Numbered from the stretch's first letter, positions 17,459 through 27,600 are shown. The stretch is DNA of 64,000 nt from Coriobacteriaceae bacterium (GCA_025993015.1 DAJPFV010000001.1:1984001-2048000), one strand, 5' to 3'. Made by a program: numbers and translations. The notes: a model not told the origin generated them from the sequence alone.

Positions 17459-18589
17459 CTATTGCCGCTTGGGCTTGCGAGCGATAAGGCTTCTAGCTGC
17501 GTCGATGGTGAGAAGCGTCAGGGCAAAGACGATGCTAATGACGGTACCCGTGACGATACATATAACTGCCGGGCTGTTTTGGCTGACCAGTATGTTTGCG
17601 AGCAACGTATTGAAGACGGGACGCCACAGGCTACTGGTGAGCGACTGCATCACATAGAAACCGAGCGTGGCGGTCGAAAGGGTGACGATGACGCCTGCGG
17701 CTCGTGGATTGTCCGAGGCGCTGCGTCGGGTAGCCGCAAAGAGCAGGGAGGTGGCAGCGAGGACAAACGAGATCAACGAGGTCGATTTGTAGGAGAGGGC
17801 TGCCATTGCTGTGAGGTTGCCGGTGAAGGAGAGTTCGCCTTCCAGGATGGTGGTGAGCACCAAAACCGCTGCGAGCGACCGCATGCCTAAGGCGCCCGCC
17901 CTGTCCGAATCCATGACATCGGTAATGTCGCGGAGCAGCCCGCCGATCAAAAATGCGACTACGTACGTGGTAGCGCTCATGGACTTCTGGAGCCAAGAAA
18001 ACTCGCCGGCGCTTGTCGCACTCATGGCGGCTAAATACCCGTTAACAACAAATGCGAGGATTCCAACGACGATGACCGCTGCCGTGTAGCTCCTCTTAGA
18101 GAGTCGACTCTTGGCCAGGCCAAACAATGGCGCCATGCAGACCGTGGCAGCGTAGACCCAGATAAACTCGAGCCCCAGGGTGTACCAATAGTGCGTGGCA
18201 AGGGAAACGTCGGGAATGGGGAAGACGACCGTGGACCATGCGAGCGCCGCCAGACAGTAAAACGCGGTTGGAAAGACAACCTTGCCAAGACGCTGCACCG
18301 TCCGCTGCATCTGCGACGTCCAGGTCGCCCCTTCATTCCAAGCCCGCGTGGCCGAGGCGATGAGAAAATACCCCGAGATCATAAAGAAGACTTCGTTGGC
18401 CCAGCAGCCCAGCAAGTTAATAAAACCGAGGATGCCGGAATAGGGGAAGACGGCAAGTGGTGCATATTCCGGCATGCCGGCGCAGACTGCCTGGAAGGCC
18501 CACTGAAAGGTATGGAACACTGCGATTCCGGCGACCGCGACGAGGCGCAGCGCTTCGATGGATATATTACGTGCGGCTTTGGGCTGCAT
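17459..18589 (-). CDS. Membrane acyltransferase (acyltransferase-3 / OafA-like)
   Basis: 376 residues with about ten hydrophobic segments. The N-terminal signature is NISIEALRLVAVAGIAVFHT, with the catalytic-type His in the first helix, then GCWANEVFFMISGYFL, typical of acyltransferase-3 proteins. These transfer acetyl or other acyl groups onto surface sugars. The ATG at 18589 has GAAAGGAAG before it. It reads divergently from the GT2 operon that starts at 18701. Confidence 0.85.
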   Translation of the reverse strand: MQPKAARNISIEALRLVAVAGIAVFHTFQWAFQAVCAGMPEYAPLAVFPYSGILGFINLLGCWANEVFFMISGYFLIASATRAWNEGATWTSQMQRTVQRLGKVVFPTAFYCLAALAWSTVVFPIPDVSLATHYWYTLGLEFIWVYAATVCMAPLFGLAKSRLSKRSYTAAVIVVGILAFVVNGYLAAMSATSAGEFSWLQKSMSATTYVVAFLIGGLLRDITDVMDSDRAGALGMRSLAAVLVLTTILEGELSFTGNLTAMAALSYKSTSLISFVLAATSLLFAATRRSASDNPRAAGVIVTLSTATLGFYVMQSLTSSLWRPVFNTLLANILVSQNSPAVICIVTGTVISIVFALTLLTIDAARSLIARKPKRQ

Positions 18590-18700
18590 GTCTTCCTTTC
18601 GTCTCTGGGTGCTCCATGGGCTCCATAGATTATATAAACGCCCGTCGGCGTGCCGACCCTTTGATACCATGAAACGACAGGTATTTCCTAAGGAGCACAT

Positions 18701-19804
18701 TTGTCTACTAACGCCTCTGGCAGCCCTGTTCTGTCGCTGCTTATCCCCATCTATAACGTTCAGCGCTATCTGCGTGAGTGCCTCGATTCCGCCGTGGCGC
18801 AGACGCTCAAGGACATCGAGATCATCTGCATCAACGACGGTTCGACCGATAACTCGCCGGATATCATCCGCGAGTACATGGAGCGCGACGCACGTGTGAA
18901 GATGATCGATAAGGCCAACAGCGGCTACGGCGACTCGATGAACCGCGGCCTGGAGATGGCGCGCGGCGAGTATGTGGGCATTCTAGAGTCCGATGACTTT
19001 ATGGCGCCCGACGCGCTGGAGAAGCTCGTGTCGGCAGCCGAGGGCTGCAACGCCGACTTTGCGAAGGCTAACTTTGACTTTTACTGGTCCAAACCCGAGG
19101 AGCGCCGCTCGCTGCACGAGATGTTTAGACCTCAGGACTGCGGCAAGCCGGTGCACCCAAGCGATACGACACAGTTCTTTAAGCAAAAGCCCTCGATTTG
19201 GTCGGCTGTGTACCGTCGCGATTTTCTTGAGCGCAACGGCATCAAGTTCTTGCCGACTCCGGGAGCATCCTTTCAGGACACGTCGTTTGCCTTTAAGGTG
19301 ATTGCCTGCGCCGACAAGGCCGTTTACCTGCACGATGCCGTGCTTTCGTATCGTCAGGACAACGAGAACTCCTCGGTCAATTCTTCGGCTAAGGTCTTTT
19401 GCGTCAATACCGAGTATGCCGAGATTGAGCGTTGGATTCGTGAGGATTATGCCCGCGACCACGTAAGCGGCGATGTCGCGCGCATGCTCAAGTTCAATCA
19501 GCTCATTAAGTACGATTCGTACATGTGGAACTACGTGCGCCTGGCGCCTAAGTTCTATAAGGAGTTCCTGGTTCAGATGGCCAAGGAGTTCCAAGCGGCC
19601 TTGGACGCCGGGGACTTTTCGCTTGACGACCTCAAGCCGTGGAAGCGCGCGAATCTCGCTGCCATCCTCAAAGATCCTGAGGGCTGGGTTGACGAGCATC
19701 CGAGTTTTGCGACGGATGGTGCCTTGGGGCGTGCTAAGTATTACGCCTCGGTTGGAGGTCCAGGCGTGGTCGCCGCCTTCCTCTTCGAATCGCTGAGGGG
19801 GTAG
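18701..19804 (+). CDS. Glycosyltransferase family 2 (paralogue A)
   Basis: 367 residues from a TTG start with AGGAG five bases before it. GT-A fold: LSLLIPIYNVQRYLRECLDS, INDGSTDNS, then ESDDFM as the DxD motif near 96-101. The C-terminal half (KPSIWSAVYRRDFLERNGI, then TPGASFQDTSFAFKV) contains the likely acceptor and catalytic region. It is first of five same-strand glycosyltransferase genes (18701-25611), probably one operon. Residues about 20-100 are almost identical to those of 20926-22044. Confidence 0.88.
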   Translation: MSTNASGSPVLSLLIPIYNVQRYLRECLDSAVAQTLKDIEIICINDGSTDNSPDIIREYMERDARVKMIDKANSGYGDSMNRGLEMARGEYVGILESDDFMAPDALEKLVSAAEGCNADFAKANFDFYWSKPEERRSLHEMFRPQDCGKPVHPSDTTQFFKQKPSIWSAVYRRDFLERNGIKFLPTPGASFQDTSFAFKVIACADKAVYLHDAVLSYRQDNENSSVNSSAKVFCVNTEYAEIERWIREDYARDHVSGDVARMLKFNQLIKYDSYMWNYVRLAPKFYKEFLVQMAKEFQAALDAGDFSLDDLKPWKRANLAAILKDPEGWVDEHPSFATDGALGRAKYYASVGGPGVVAAFLFESLRG

Positions 19805-19810
19805 GTCGGC

Positions 19811-20851
19811 ATGGGAGAGGCCTCGTGTCCTAAAGCTACCATTGTCGTTCCCGTTTACAACTCTGCGCGCTCCATTCAGCGATGCCTCGATTCGCTGCTG
19901 GCCCAGTCCGAGCGCTCGATTCAGGTTGTCTGCGTCAACGACGGTTCGACTGATGATTCGTTGAACGTGTTGCACCTGATCGCGCAGGCCGACGATCGCG
20001 TACTGGTGATTGACCAGGAAAACGCGGGCGTCTCGTGCGCTCGAAATGCCGGTATCGATGCCGCCGAGGGCGAGACCGTCTTCTTTGTGGACGCTGACGA
20101 TTACATTGATGCCCAGACGGTCGAGCGCGTGCTGCATGCCATGGAGTCTGCAGATGCCGAGGCCGCCGTCTTTGGCGGCGTCTGTGAACCTGCCGATGCT
20201 GCCCCCAAACGCGTCCAGCAACTCATGAGCCCCAAAGCTGGTACCTTCGGCGCCCGTGATCCCCAACTGCTGTTCCATTCGAATGCGCAGCCCTATGCCT
20301 GCCGTGCGGCTTTTTCGTGCGAGCTGCTCAATCGCGAAGGCATTCGCTTCGCCCCCGGTTTGGCTTTGGGCGAGGACGTCGTCTTCCAATTTGCGGCTTA
20401 TGCGCTTGCCCGCAGGACCGTCGTCATACCGGACAAGTTCTACCACTACGTGATGGAGAGCGAATCGGCGACGCACGAGTTCAACAGTGCCGAGGCTCGT
20501 GCCAAAAAGCTTGACGCCCACATGAGGATGCTCGAGGAGGTCTTGGAGGACTGGGCGGCCTACGGTCTTTTAGACCTGTGTCCCGGCGAGCTGATAACTT
20601 GGATTTTGGACCTAATTGTGTTCGACCTGGCGCGTTTGGATGCCGATGACTTCCATCGCGTGGCGGCTCGCGTCAACATGGACCTCGCGACGTTTTTGGG
20701 AACGGCGTGGGCGGATGTGCCTGCTAAGGGCGCCGTTCGCCGTGTTGCCCACAAGCTCGTTGCGGCGACCTCGGGCGTTTCGATGGCAGACGCCACGCTG
20801 TTCTATCTTTCGACTCGCGGTCTCAAAGCCTGCCTGGAGCGCTTTATCTAA
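19811..20851 (+). CDS. Glycosyltransferase family 2
   Basis: 346 residues, starting 6 bp after the previous stop. Motifs: ATIVVPVYNSARSIQRCLDS, VNDGSTDDS, SCARNAGIDAAEG and the metal site FVDADDYID at about 93-101. LALGEDVVFQFAAY near 188 holds the ED pair often acting as catalytic base. It differs clearly from its neighbours, so it probably makes a different linkage. Confidence 0.87.
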   Translation: MGEASCPKATIVVPVYNSARSIQRCLDSLLAQSERSIQVVCVNDGSTDDSLNVLHLIAQADDRVLVIDQENAGVSCARNAGIDAAEGETVFFVDADDYIDAQTVERVLHAMESADAEAAVFGGVCEPADAAPKRVQQLMSPKAGTFGARDPQLLFHSNAQPYACRAAFSCELLNREGIRFAPGLALGEDVVFQFAAYALARRTVVIPDKFYHYVMESESATHEFNSAEARAKKLDAHMRMLEEVLEDWAAYGLLDLCPGELITWILDLIVFDLARLDADDFHRVAARVNMDLATFLGTAWADVPAKGAVRRVAHKLVAATSGVSMADATLFYLSTRGLKACLERFI

Positions 20852-20925
20852 TTCCAAGCGCTGCCGCCCGCCGCAACTCGGCTGCTAAAATAACCCTGTT
20901 ACACGCTATTCAACAGGAGGTTCTC

Positions 20926-22044
20926 TTGCAGAACTCTGATAACCCTAAAGTTTCGCTGCTTGTCCCTATCTGCAATGTCGAACGCTACCTGCGCGAGTGC
21001 CTCGATTCCGCCGTGGCTCAGACGCTCAAGGACATCGAGATCATCTGCATCAACGACGGTTCTACCGATAGTTCGCCAGATATCATCCGCGAGTACATGG
21101 AGCGCGACCCCCGTGTAAAGATGATCGACAAGGCCAACAGCGGCTACGGCGACTCGATGAACCGCGGCCTGGAGATGGCGCGCGGCGAGTACGTGGGCAT
21201 CCTTGAGTCCGACGACTTTATGTTTGAGGATTCGCTCCAAAAGCTGGTCGCCAAGGCCGATGCTGAGCATGCCGATGTCGTTAAGGGCGACTTTTACCTG
21301 TATTGGTCCACGCCCAGCGAGCGCCGTGAGCTGTTTGGAATTATCGACGAGCATATGACGGGCGCCGCGTATCGCCCCGTCGATCGCCCGGGGATCTTCT
21401 ACCGCAAGCCTTCCATTTGGTCTGCCATCTATCGGCGCGAGTTTCTCAACGCCAATCAGATTCGCTTTCTCCCCACGCCGGGTGCCTCGTATCAGGACGC
21501 AGGCTTTAACTTTAAGGTTTGGGCTTGCGCCGAGCGTGCCGCGTTTATTGCGGACCCCATTTTGTGCTATCGCCAGGATAACGAGAAGAGCTCCGTTAAT
21601 TCGCCCAACAAGGTGTTTTGCGTGTGCGACGAATATGCCGAGATGCAACGTTTTTTGGACGAGCGTCCCGAGCTCAAGGCTCAGCTCCAGGGCATTTTAA
21701 TGCGCATGAAGGTCGATACGTACCGTTGGAATGATGAGCGCCTGGTCGATGAGCTGCGTGAGCAGTTTTGGAAGAAAGCCTCGTCCGAGCTCAAGGCCGA
21801 TTGGGATGCCGGTCGCTTTGACCTGTCGCTGTTTGATCCGCGTGGCGAGACCGACTTGCGTCTGATGGTCAAGTCGCCCCGCGCCTATATCGATTCGCGC
21901 TTTGACTTTAAGAAGCCGGGCAAGCTCAATACGTTTAAGCATTACTTTAAGATTGGCGGCCTGTCGCTGGTCTGGCGCGTGCTGACGTATCAGCGCACCT
22001 ACGGCGACAACCCGCACCCCGATGACGTTCCGGCCGCACAGTAG
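20926..22044 (+). CDS. Glycosyltransferase family 2 (paralogue B)
   Basis: 372 residues from a TTG start behind AGGAGG. It has the same layout as the gene at 18701: LLVPICNVERYLRECLDS, INDGSTDSS, ILESDDFM, KPSIWSAIYRREFLNANQI, TPGASYQDAGFNFKV. The DNA around 20990-21210 is about 93% identical by eye to 18770-18990, while the 3' thirds differ. This looks like a duplication followed by divergence of the acceptor half, or local gene conversion. Confidence 0.88.
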   Translation: MQNSDNPKVSLLVPICNVERYLRECLDSAVAQTLKDIEIICINDGSTDSSPDIIREYMERDPRVKMIDKANSGYGDSMNRGLEMARGEYVGILESDDFMFEDSLQKLVAKADAEHADVVKGDFYLYWSTPSERRELFGIIDEHMTGAAYRPVDRPGIFYRKPSIWSAIYRREFLNANQIRFLPTPGASYQDAGFNFKVWACAERAAFIADPILCYRQDNEKSSVNSPNKVFCVCDEYAEMQRFLDERPELKAQLQGILMRMKVDTYRWNDERLVDELREQFWKKASSELKADWDAGRFDLSLFDPRGETDLRLMVKSPRAYIDSRFDFKKPGKLNTFKHYFKIGGLSLVWRVLTYQRTYGDNPHPDDVPAAQ

Positions 22045-22056
22045 GAGCGAGTGACT

Positions 22057-23124
22057 ATGGCTAACCCCAAGATTTCCGTTGTCGTTCCCATCTATAAAGT
22101 GGAGGAGTGCCTGGCCTGGTGCCTGGACTCCCTGCTTGCGCAGGACATGCCCGATTGGGAGGGCGTGCTGGTCAACGATGGCTCGCCGGATGGCTCGCGC
22201 GATATTGCGGCCGCCTATTGCGAAAAAGACGCGCGCTTCACGCTGGTCGATAAGCCCAATGGCGGCCTGTCGAGTGCGCGTAATGCAGGCATCGCTGCGT
22301 CCACGGCGCCTATCGTCGCGTTTTTGGATTCCGACGACCGCTTTACGCCCGATGCATGCCGCGTGATCGTCGATGCCTTTGAGCGCGAGCGCTGTGATGT
22401 TTTGACCTTTGGTGCGAATCCGTATCCGCTGGAGGCGGGGTATCCGTGGCTTAACTATGTGCTGAGCCCGCGCGATGTGTCGTTTGAAGGCTATAGCTCC
22501 GACCTACTGTTTAAGGAAGCATCTCGCCCCTTTGCATGGCGCACCGCCTGCAAGCGTGAGTTTTTGCTGGGTAACGGGATCGTGTTCGACGAAACCGTTA
22601 AGTATGGCGAGGACCAGGTCTTCGATTTTGCCGTGTACGGTCGCTCGCGCAAGACCGCGCTTATTTCGAACAAGCTGTATGACTACCGCGTGGCGCGCAA
22701 GGGTTCGCTCATGGACACCATGCGCTACGACGACGAGACGCGCCTGCTGGAGCACGTGAAGATTTACTCCGCGGTGCTGGCTGACTGGCAGCGCGACGGT
22801 CTCGATGTCCAGCATGCCGAGGACCTGGCGTACTTCCTATGCGATCTGGTGCTGTACGATGCGCTCAGGTTGCTGGGTTCGGACTGCGGCAAGGTGTTTG
22901 CTGCCGTTGCCACAGCGCTTGCCGGTTCTGCTGTGGGTAGCGATGCTGCGCTTGCACAATGTGCCCCGTCTGTTGCCGCTATGGTGCGCGCGGCGCTTAC
23001 CAGTAAGGCCCCCAATGCCCGTGCGTGCAAAAAGCTCATGTTCGATTACGACGTCTTGAGGTTTGGGCGTCTGGGTGCCTGCAAGCGCATGGCGGCGAAC
23101 GCCCTGGGAAAGCGAGAAGTGTAG
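22057..23124 (+). CDS. Glycosyltransferase family 2
   Basis: 355 residues from ATG 22057, with GGAG nine bases before it; a GTG at 22051 is too close to that site. Motifs: ISVVVPIYKVEECLAWCLDS, VNDGSPDGS, GGLSSARNAGIAAS, FLDSDDRFT (metal site) and KYGEDQVFDFAVYG. It sits in the GT2 operon, with the next gene starting directly after the stop. Confidence 0.87.
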   Translation: MANPKISVVVPIYKVEECLAWCLDSLLAQDMPDWEGVLVNDGSPDGSRDIAAAYCEKDARFTLVDKPNGGLSSARNAGIAASTAPIVAFLDSDDRFTPDACRVIVDAFERERCDVLTFGANPYPLEAGYPWLNYVLSPRDVSFEGYSSDLLFKEASRPFAWRTACKREFLLGNGIVFDETVKYGEDQVFDFAVYGRSRKTALISNKLYDYRVARKGSLMDTMRYDDETRLLEHVKIYSAVLADWQRDGLDVQHAEDLAYFLCDLVLYDALRLLGSDCGKVFAAVATALAGSAVGSDAALAQCAPSVAAMVRAALTSKAPNARACKKLMFDYDVLRFGRLGACKRMAANALGKREV

Positions 23125-25611
23125 ATGAGTATCAAGCGTTTGGCACTTTGCCGCAGTCAGGGCCGTCTGTTTGTGCTGCTTCGTTTTGCCGGTCAGGATG
23201 TCGCTGCGCTTATTGAGCAGGAGGGTTCTCAAGCGTTTGCCCATGCGACGACGAGCGGTTCTTGTGTGCCGTCGCTGGTGCTCCCGGTCGATCATGGCCG
23301 TGTGCTGGCGCTTTGCCCTTCCGTTTCCGATTACGAGCGCGAGCTCGCTGTCTTGGTGCTTCCGTTTTTGGATGACTCGTCGATGGATGTCGTTTTTGCA
23401 TCCGATGGCCAAAGGTTGGGCTCCATTCGCCTTGATAGCCGCGTGGCCAAGCTGGAATCCAAGATTAACTACAAAGCAAAGCCTTCGCTGTGCGCGCTTA
23501 TCCGCGATGCGCAGCGTGGCGAATGCTGCGGTCGCTACGAGATCGATGCCATTCGCTATTTGCCGGCAGACGCCGGCGCGGTGTGGCGCTATGAGGTTAC
23601 CTGGGCTGGAGACCCCCAGTGCGCACCTGAGCTCCAGATCTTTGATACGCATATGAATGCCATCGATGTCACCGTGCATGTGTTTGAATCGCAGGTCGAT
23701 GTTCCCCAGCGCAACGGTTGCCGCGTCAATAAAACGTATCTGAGTGTTGAGATGCCTCAGAATATACGAGATTTTGTCGCGATCGTGAACGATCCCACAG
23801 AGCGGATCCAAAGCGGGTTTTGCGCCATGGATGGTCGCCTGTACAACGGCATGTTCGATGACAGCTGGAACCGCATGAAGGACGCGCGTGCAGACGACGC
23901 AGCTTATCGACGTTGGTTTGAGCAACATCGCGCAAAGCCGGGCGATTTGGCGTGCCAGCGTGTCGCTTCGGCGGCCTTTGCCTATAGACCGCTCGTGAGC
24001 ATTGTGGTGCCGTGCTACAAGACTGATCGGGTCTACCTGCGCGAGCTGCTGGACTCGGTGCTAGCCCAGAGCTATGACAACTGGGAATTGCTGCTTATGG
24101 ACGCCTCGCCCGAATGGGATGCGGTGGCCAATCTTGCGGCTGCCGCCAATGACGAGCGGGTTTGTCGTATTCAGCTGCCTGGCAACGGCGGCATTGTGGT
24201 CAACACCAACGCAGGTATTGAGCAAGCGATGGGCGACTACATCGCGTTCTTGGACCACGATGACATTCTGGAGCCGGACGCGTTATTCCAGTATGTTTCC
24301 GCGCTGAATAAGGCGGCCGAGGGCGAGCGCCCCCAGGTCCTATTCTGCGACGAGGACATGTTCCAGAAAACGGGGGAGTGGGGCCAGCCGGTCTTTAAGA
24401 CCAAGCTCAACGTCGACCTGCTCTATAGCCATAACTGCGTAACGCATTTCCTGATGGTAGAGAAGGCACTTATCGATCGCATTGGCATGTCTCCGGAAGA
24501 TGTTGCGGGCGCCCAGGACTACGACTTGACGCTTCGCTGCCTTGCAGCCGGCGCGCGCTTTGAGCACGTTGCGCATGTGCTGTATCACTGGCGCGTGCAT
24601 CCGGGATCGACCGCCGACGGTTCTGCCGATAGTAAGCCGTATGCTATTGAAGCCGGGCGCCTTGCGCTTCAGCGCCACTTTAACGCGCTGGGCATTTGCG
24701 GAACGGTCGAGGAGACCGAGACGCCGTTTGTCTACCGCATGCGCTATGCGCTGCCGGAGTCTGCGCCGCTGGTGAGCATTGTGATCCCCACCAAGGACCA
24801 CGTTGAGACGCTCGATGCCTGTGTGATGTCGATCGCCCAGAAGGCCACGTATACAAACTACGAGATCGTCTTGGTGGAGAACAACAGCGAAGCCCCGGAG
24901 ACGTTTGCGTATTACGAAACCCTGCCGGAGCGCGTGATCGCTGCGTCTGACGGTAGGGGTAGCGCACGTGTTGTGTACTGGCCGGGCGAGTTTAATTATT
25001 CGAAAATCATTAACTTTGGCGTTGAGCATGCTGGGGGCGACTACCTGCTGCTGCTCAACAACGATACCGAGGTCATAAGCGCTGGCTTTATTGAAGAGAT
25101 GATGGGCTATCTGCAGCGTTCCGATACGGGCGTGGTGGGCGCCAAACTCTACTTTGCCGATCATCTGGTGCAGCACGCTGGCATTGTGGTTGGCGTGCGC
25201 GGCGCACTTGCCCATGCCAACCAGGACTTTTCGGCTAAGCGCGAGGGCTATCTTGCCCGTGCCGTGCGCCCGGGCAACTTCAGCGCCGTAACGGGTGCCT
25301 GCCAGATGGTCCGACGCGACGTATTTGAGCTGGTCGGCGGCTACAACGAGGAATTCGCTGTCGGCTTTAACGACGCTGACTTTTGCCTGTGCGTATGGGA
25401 GGCGGGCTACCGCACCATCTATACGCCCTATGCCGAGCTGTACCACTACGAGTTCACCTCGCGCGGCAGGGAAGAGGCCAACGAGGAAAAGCTGCGCCGC
25501 TGGAAGCGCGAGCAGGCCCTGTTTATGCAGCGCTGGCCTGAGTTCTTCCTCGATGGCGATCCGTGGTTGGGACCAAACCTATCTGCCGAGAGTGAGTATT
25601 TCTCGGTCTAA
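23125..25611 (+). CDS. Two-domain glycosyltransferase (tandem GT2), polymer-type
   Basis: 828 residues. After an about 280-residue N-terminal region without a clear match come two GT2 domains. The first (about 285-510) has SIVVPCYKTDRVYLRELLDS, FLDHDDILEPDAL and AQDYDLTLRCLAAG. The second (about 550-790) has SIVIPTKDHVETLDACVMS, LLLLNNDTEVIS and GFNDADFCLCVWEAGYRT. This architecture is common in enzymes that build O-antigen or rhamnan-like polymers. It is the last gene of the first GT cluster. A related gene is at 54930-57311 and a broken relative of the last quarter is at 29145-29649. Confidence 0.88.
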   Translation: MSIKRLALCRSQGRLFVLLRFAGQDVAALIEQEGSQAFAHATTSGSCVPSLVLPVDHGRVLALCPSVSDYERELAVLVLPFLDDSSMDVVFASDGQRLGSIRLDSRVAKLESKINYKAKPSLCALIRDAQRGECCGRYEIDAIRYLPADAGAVWRYEVTWAGDPQCAPELQIFDTHMNAIDVTVHVFESQVDVPQRNGCRVNKTYLSVEMPQNIRDFVAIVNDPTERIQSGFCAMDGRLYNGMFDDSWNRMKDARADDAAYRRWFEQHRAKPGDLACQRVASAAFAYRPLVSIVVPCYKTDRVYLRELLDSVLAQSYDNWELLLMDASPEWDAVANLAAAANDERVCRIQLPGNGGIVVNTNAGIEQAMGDYIAFLDHDDILEPDALFQYVSALNKAAEGERPQVLFCDEDMFQKTGEWGQPVFKTKLNVDLLYSHNCVTHFLMVEKALIDRIGMSPEDVAGAQDYDLTLRCLAAGARFEHVAHVLYHWRVHPGSTADGSADSKPYAIEAGRLALQRHFNALGICGTVEETETPFVYRMRYALPESAPLVSIVIPTKDHVETLDACVMSIAQKATYTNYEIVLVENNSEAPETFAYYETLPERVIAASDGRGSARVVYWPGEFNYSKIINFGVEHAGGDYLLLLNNDTEVISAGFIEEMMGYLQRSDTGVVGAKLYFADHLVQHAGIVVGVRGALAHANQDFSAKREGYLARAVRPGNFSAVTGACQMVRRDVFELVGGYNEEFAVGFNDADFCLCVWEAGYRTIYTPYAELYHYEFTSRGREEANEEKLRRWKREQALFMQRWPEFFLDGDPWLGPNLSAESEYFSV

Positions 25612-25763
25612 GGCAATGGGTTTAGGAAGTCCTGAACTTTCTTTCGCTATGAGCTTGGAAGAAAGCAATGGTGGACTACTAACTAAGTCATATTACGAAA
25701 GCTCGATACTTCCGCGATAAGTTTATACAAGCTTATACAGCTCGATATTATTCGATATAAGTA

Positions 25764-26369
25764 GATATCGCACTTGCCTTTGCCGGCTTACCCGCCGGCG
25801 TTATGGATCTTATTAACGGCAAGGCGCTTACGTTCTTGCGCCGTGCCCTCTCCGAAGATCTGGCGCCTATCAACCAGGTGGAGGTAGCGCTCTCTATGGG
25901 CGATAGCTTTGTCGCGACTGGTTTGACCATAGAGGACGATCTTCTGTCGAGAGCCGCTAAGGCCACTAAGGGCTATGCCTATCTGGTGCAACTGGTCGGT
26001 TACTCCATTTGGCAACGCGCCAACTTGCATCGTGCCAAAAGTGCCATTGTGAGCGAGGGCGACGTCACCGAAGGCATTGCGCTGGCAGAGGCTCGTTTTC
26101 ACGATGTTGTTCACGAGCCCGCGATTTCTGGACTTGGACTCAACGATATCAAATACCTTTTGGCCATGTGCGAGGATAAGCAGCAGTCCAAATCATCTGA
26201 GATTGCTAAACGCATGGGTAAAAAGACCAATGAGGTCAGCTCTATTAGGGCTAAGCTGCTTCAAAGAGAGGTTATTCAAGCTCCGCAGAGGGGCTACGTG
26301 CAGTTTGCCGTGCCGGACCTAGATATCTATCTGCGAGAGAACGCCGCGGAGATTCTCGAGCTGTTCTAA
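25764..26369 (+). pseudogene. C-terminal remnant of an AAA-type ATPase
   Basis: An in-frame stop lies just before the first recognisable codons. The text then reads VDIALAFAGLPAGV-MDLING and runs to 26369. ALAFAGLPAGV resembles the sensor-1 region of an AAA ATPase (Orc1/Cdc6-like ATP-binding proteins), followed by a lid region and a C-terminal winged helix (SSEIAKRMGKKTNEVSSI). The P-loop and Walker B part is absent, so the gene is 5'-truncated. An ATG at 25803 could start a 188-residue fragment, but a working ATPase is not possible. Confidence 0.6.
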
Positions 26370-26392
26370 ATCGAGGCATGAATAGCCGCCGG

Positions 26393-27043
26393 TTAACTGC
26401 CCTTGTCGACTTGGCTCGCGTCCCCCCAATCTAGTAGACTCTGAACCGTTGCTAGAGTGGGGGGATTTTCCATGAAACGCTCCATGAAACGAGTTTTCGG
26501 GGCCGTTCGGATGCCGTGGCGCAGCAGGGACTTGAGCTTCTCGGCGAACACCTGCTCTTTCGAGTTCGCAAGCAGGCAGACGCCCTCCTGCCGGTGTGCC
26601 ACGTCGAACCACAGCTTGTCCTGCTCCATCGCAGCGCTCGCGTGGACCCCCAGGTCGAGCTTCGTGTCGAACGTGCTGCGCCCGTCGCTGACCTTGAGGT
26701 TGACGCGCCTGCCCTTGTAGTCCTGCTGCGACAGCTCCTCTATCTCGCCGGCGATGCGGACGGTTACGCCGTCGCCGAGGTTCGAGAGGGCGGACACAAA
26801 GGAGCGAATGGAGGCGTCGGTCATCGGGTACCGCACGAAGTCGAGGTCTATGTCCTGGGTTGCGCGGCGCCCGCTCCCCGACAGCGCGCACATCAGGACC
26901 CCTCCCTTGACCGTCACTCGGTCGCGCATGCCGGATGCCGCCAGCTTTGAGAGGATCACGTCCTGGCAGACGCGCGCGGTCGCGTTGAGGCAGGAGTAGC
27001 CCTCCTCGCGCTCGTAGCGCGCCCTCATCTCGTTCAGGTCCAT
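26393..27043 (-). CDS. abiEii: AbiEii-like nucleotidyltransferase toxin
   Basis: 216 residues from an ATG with GGAGGAGG. The family core is VKGGVLMCALSGSGRRATQD followed by IDLDFV (about 45-70), the nucleotidyltransferase site, and the Lys-containing EQVFAEKLKSLLRHG near 180. AbiEii/MenT-like toxins modify nucleic-acid targets such as tRNA and abort phage growth. The start shares one base with the stop of the antitoxin gene upstream. It is rather shorter than the usual AbiEii (about 290-300), so the C-terminal part is reduced. Confidence 0.85.
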   Translation of the reverse strand: MDLNEMRARYEREEGYSCLNATARVCQDVILSKLAASGMRDRVTVKGGVLMCALSGSGRRATQDIDLDFVRYPMTDASIRSFVSALSNLGDGVTVRIAGEIEELSQQDYKGRRVNLKVSDGRSTFDTKLDLGVHASAAMEQDKLWFDVAHRQEGVCLLANSKEQVFAEKLKSLLRHGIRTAPKTRFMERFMENPPTLATVQSLLDWGDASQVDKGS

Positions 27044-27585
27044 CAGAATACCTCCTCCATGGCGCGCTCGAGGTGTGCCTCGCCGTGCGGGATTGCCTCC
27101 GCGTAGTCCTGCAGCCTGTATATGTCCAGCCGCTCCGACCGCCTGCGGAACGAGGCGACGGCCTCCCGGTAGAGGTCGTAGGGCAGCTTGTTGCGCGAGC
27201 GCATGAGCTCGAGGAGCATGCGCTCGGGGTCGTAAGCGGCAAGCTCGGTCCCGTCCACCGAGACGGTCGACCTCCCGACGCCCAGCCATCCCTCCGGGAT
27301 GAAGTGCTGGCGCACGGCGGCGTCGCGTATCTTGGTCCCACCGCGCTTCGTGGCTAGGTCGATCCGGTCGGGGGGCGCGGTCACGAGCCCGTGGGCGTAG
27401 AGCGCGGTCTGCCCGGTCAGGATGCCCCCGGGGTAGCGCTTCGCGATCACGGCGAGGGCGTCCTCGTCCCGGTTGGTCGAGTACATCCCTCGGCCGACGG
27501 GGTGGAGCGTCCCTTCCGACACCGCCTTGCGAACGCGGTACCTGCTCCCGAGTTCAGCCAGCGCCTCCCGGTAGGTGATCACCAT
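27043..27585 (-). CDS. abiEi: AbiEi-like antitoxin with winged-helix N-terminus
   Basis: 180 residues from an ATG with GGGGAGG; earlier in-frame codons pass through the operator and were rejected. The start (YREALAELGSRYRVRKAVSE then GTLHPVGRGMYSTN) is the AbiEi antitoxin winged helix. GILTGQTALYAHGLVTAPPD and the C-terminal MLLELMRSRNKLPYDLYREA are typical of the AbiEi_4-like domain. Such antitoxins neutralise the toxin without forming a stable complex and repress their own promoter through inverted repeats. One is present 16 bp upstream. Confidence 0.85.
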   Translation of the reverse strand: MVITYREALAELGSRYRVRKAVSEGTLHPVGRGMYSTNRDEDALAVIAKRYPGGILTGQTALYAHGLVTAPPDRIDLATKRGGTKIRDAAVRQHFIPEGWLGVGRSTVSVDGTELAAYDPERMLLELMRSRNKLPYDLYREAVASFRRRSERLDIYRLQDYAEAIPHGEAHLERAMEEVF

Positions 27586-27600
27586 GCCGACCTCCCCTCG

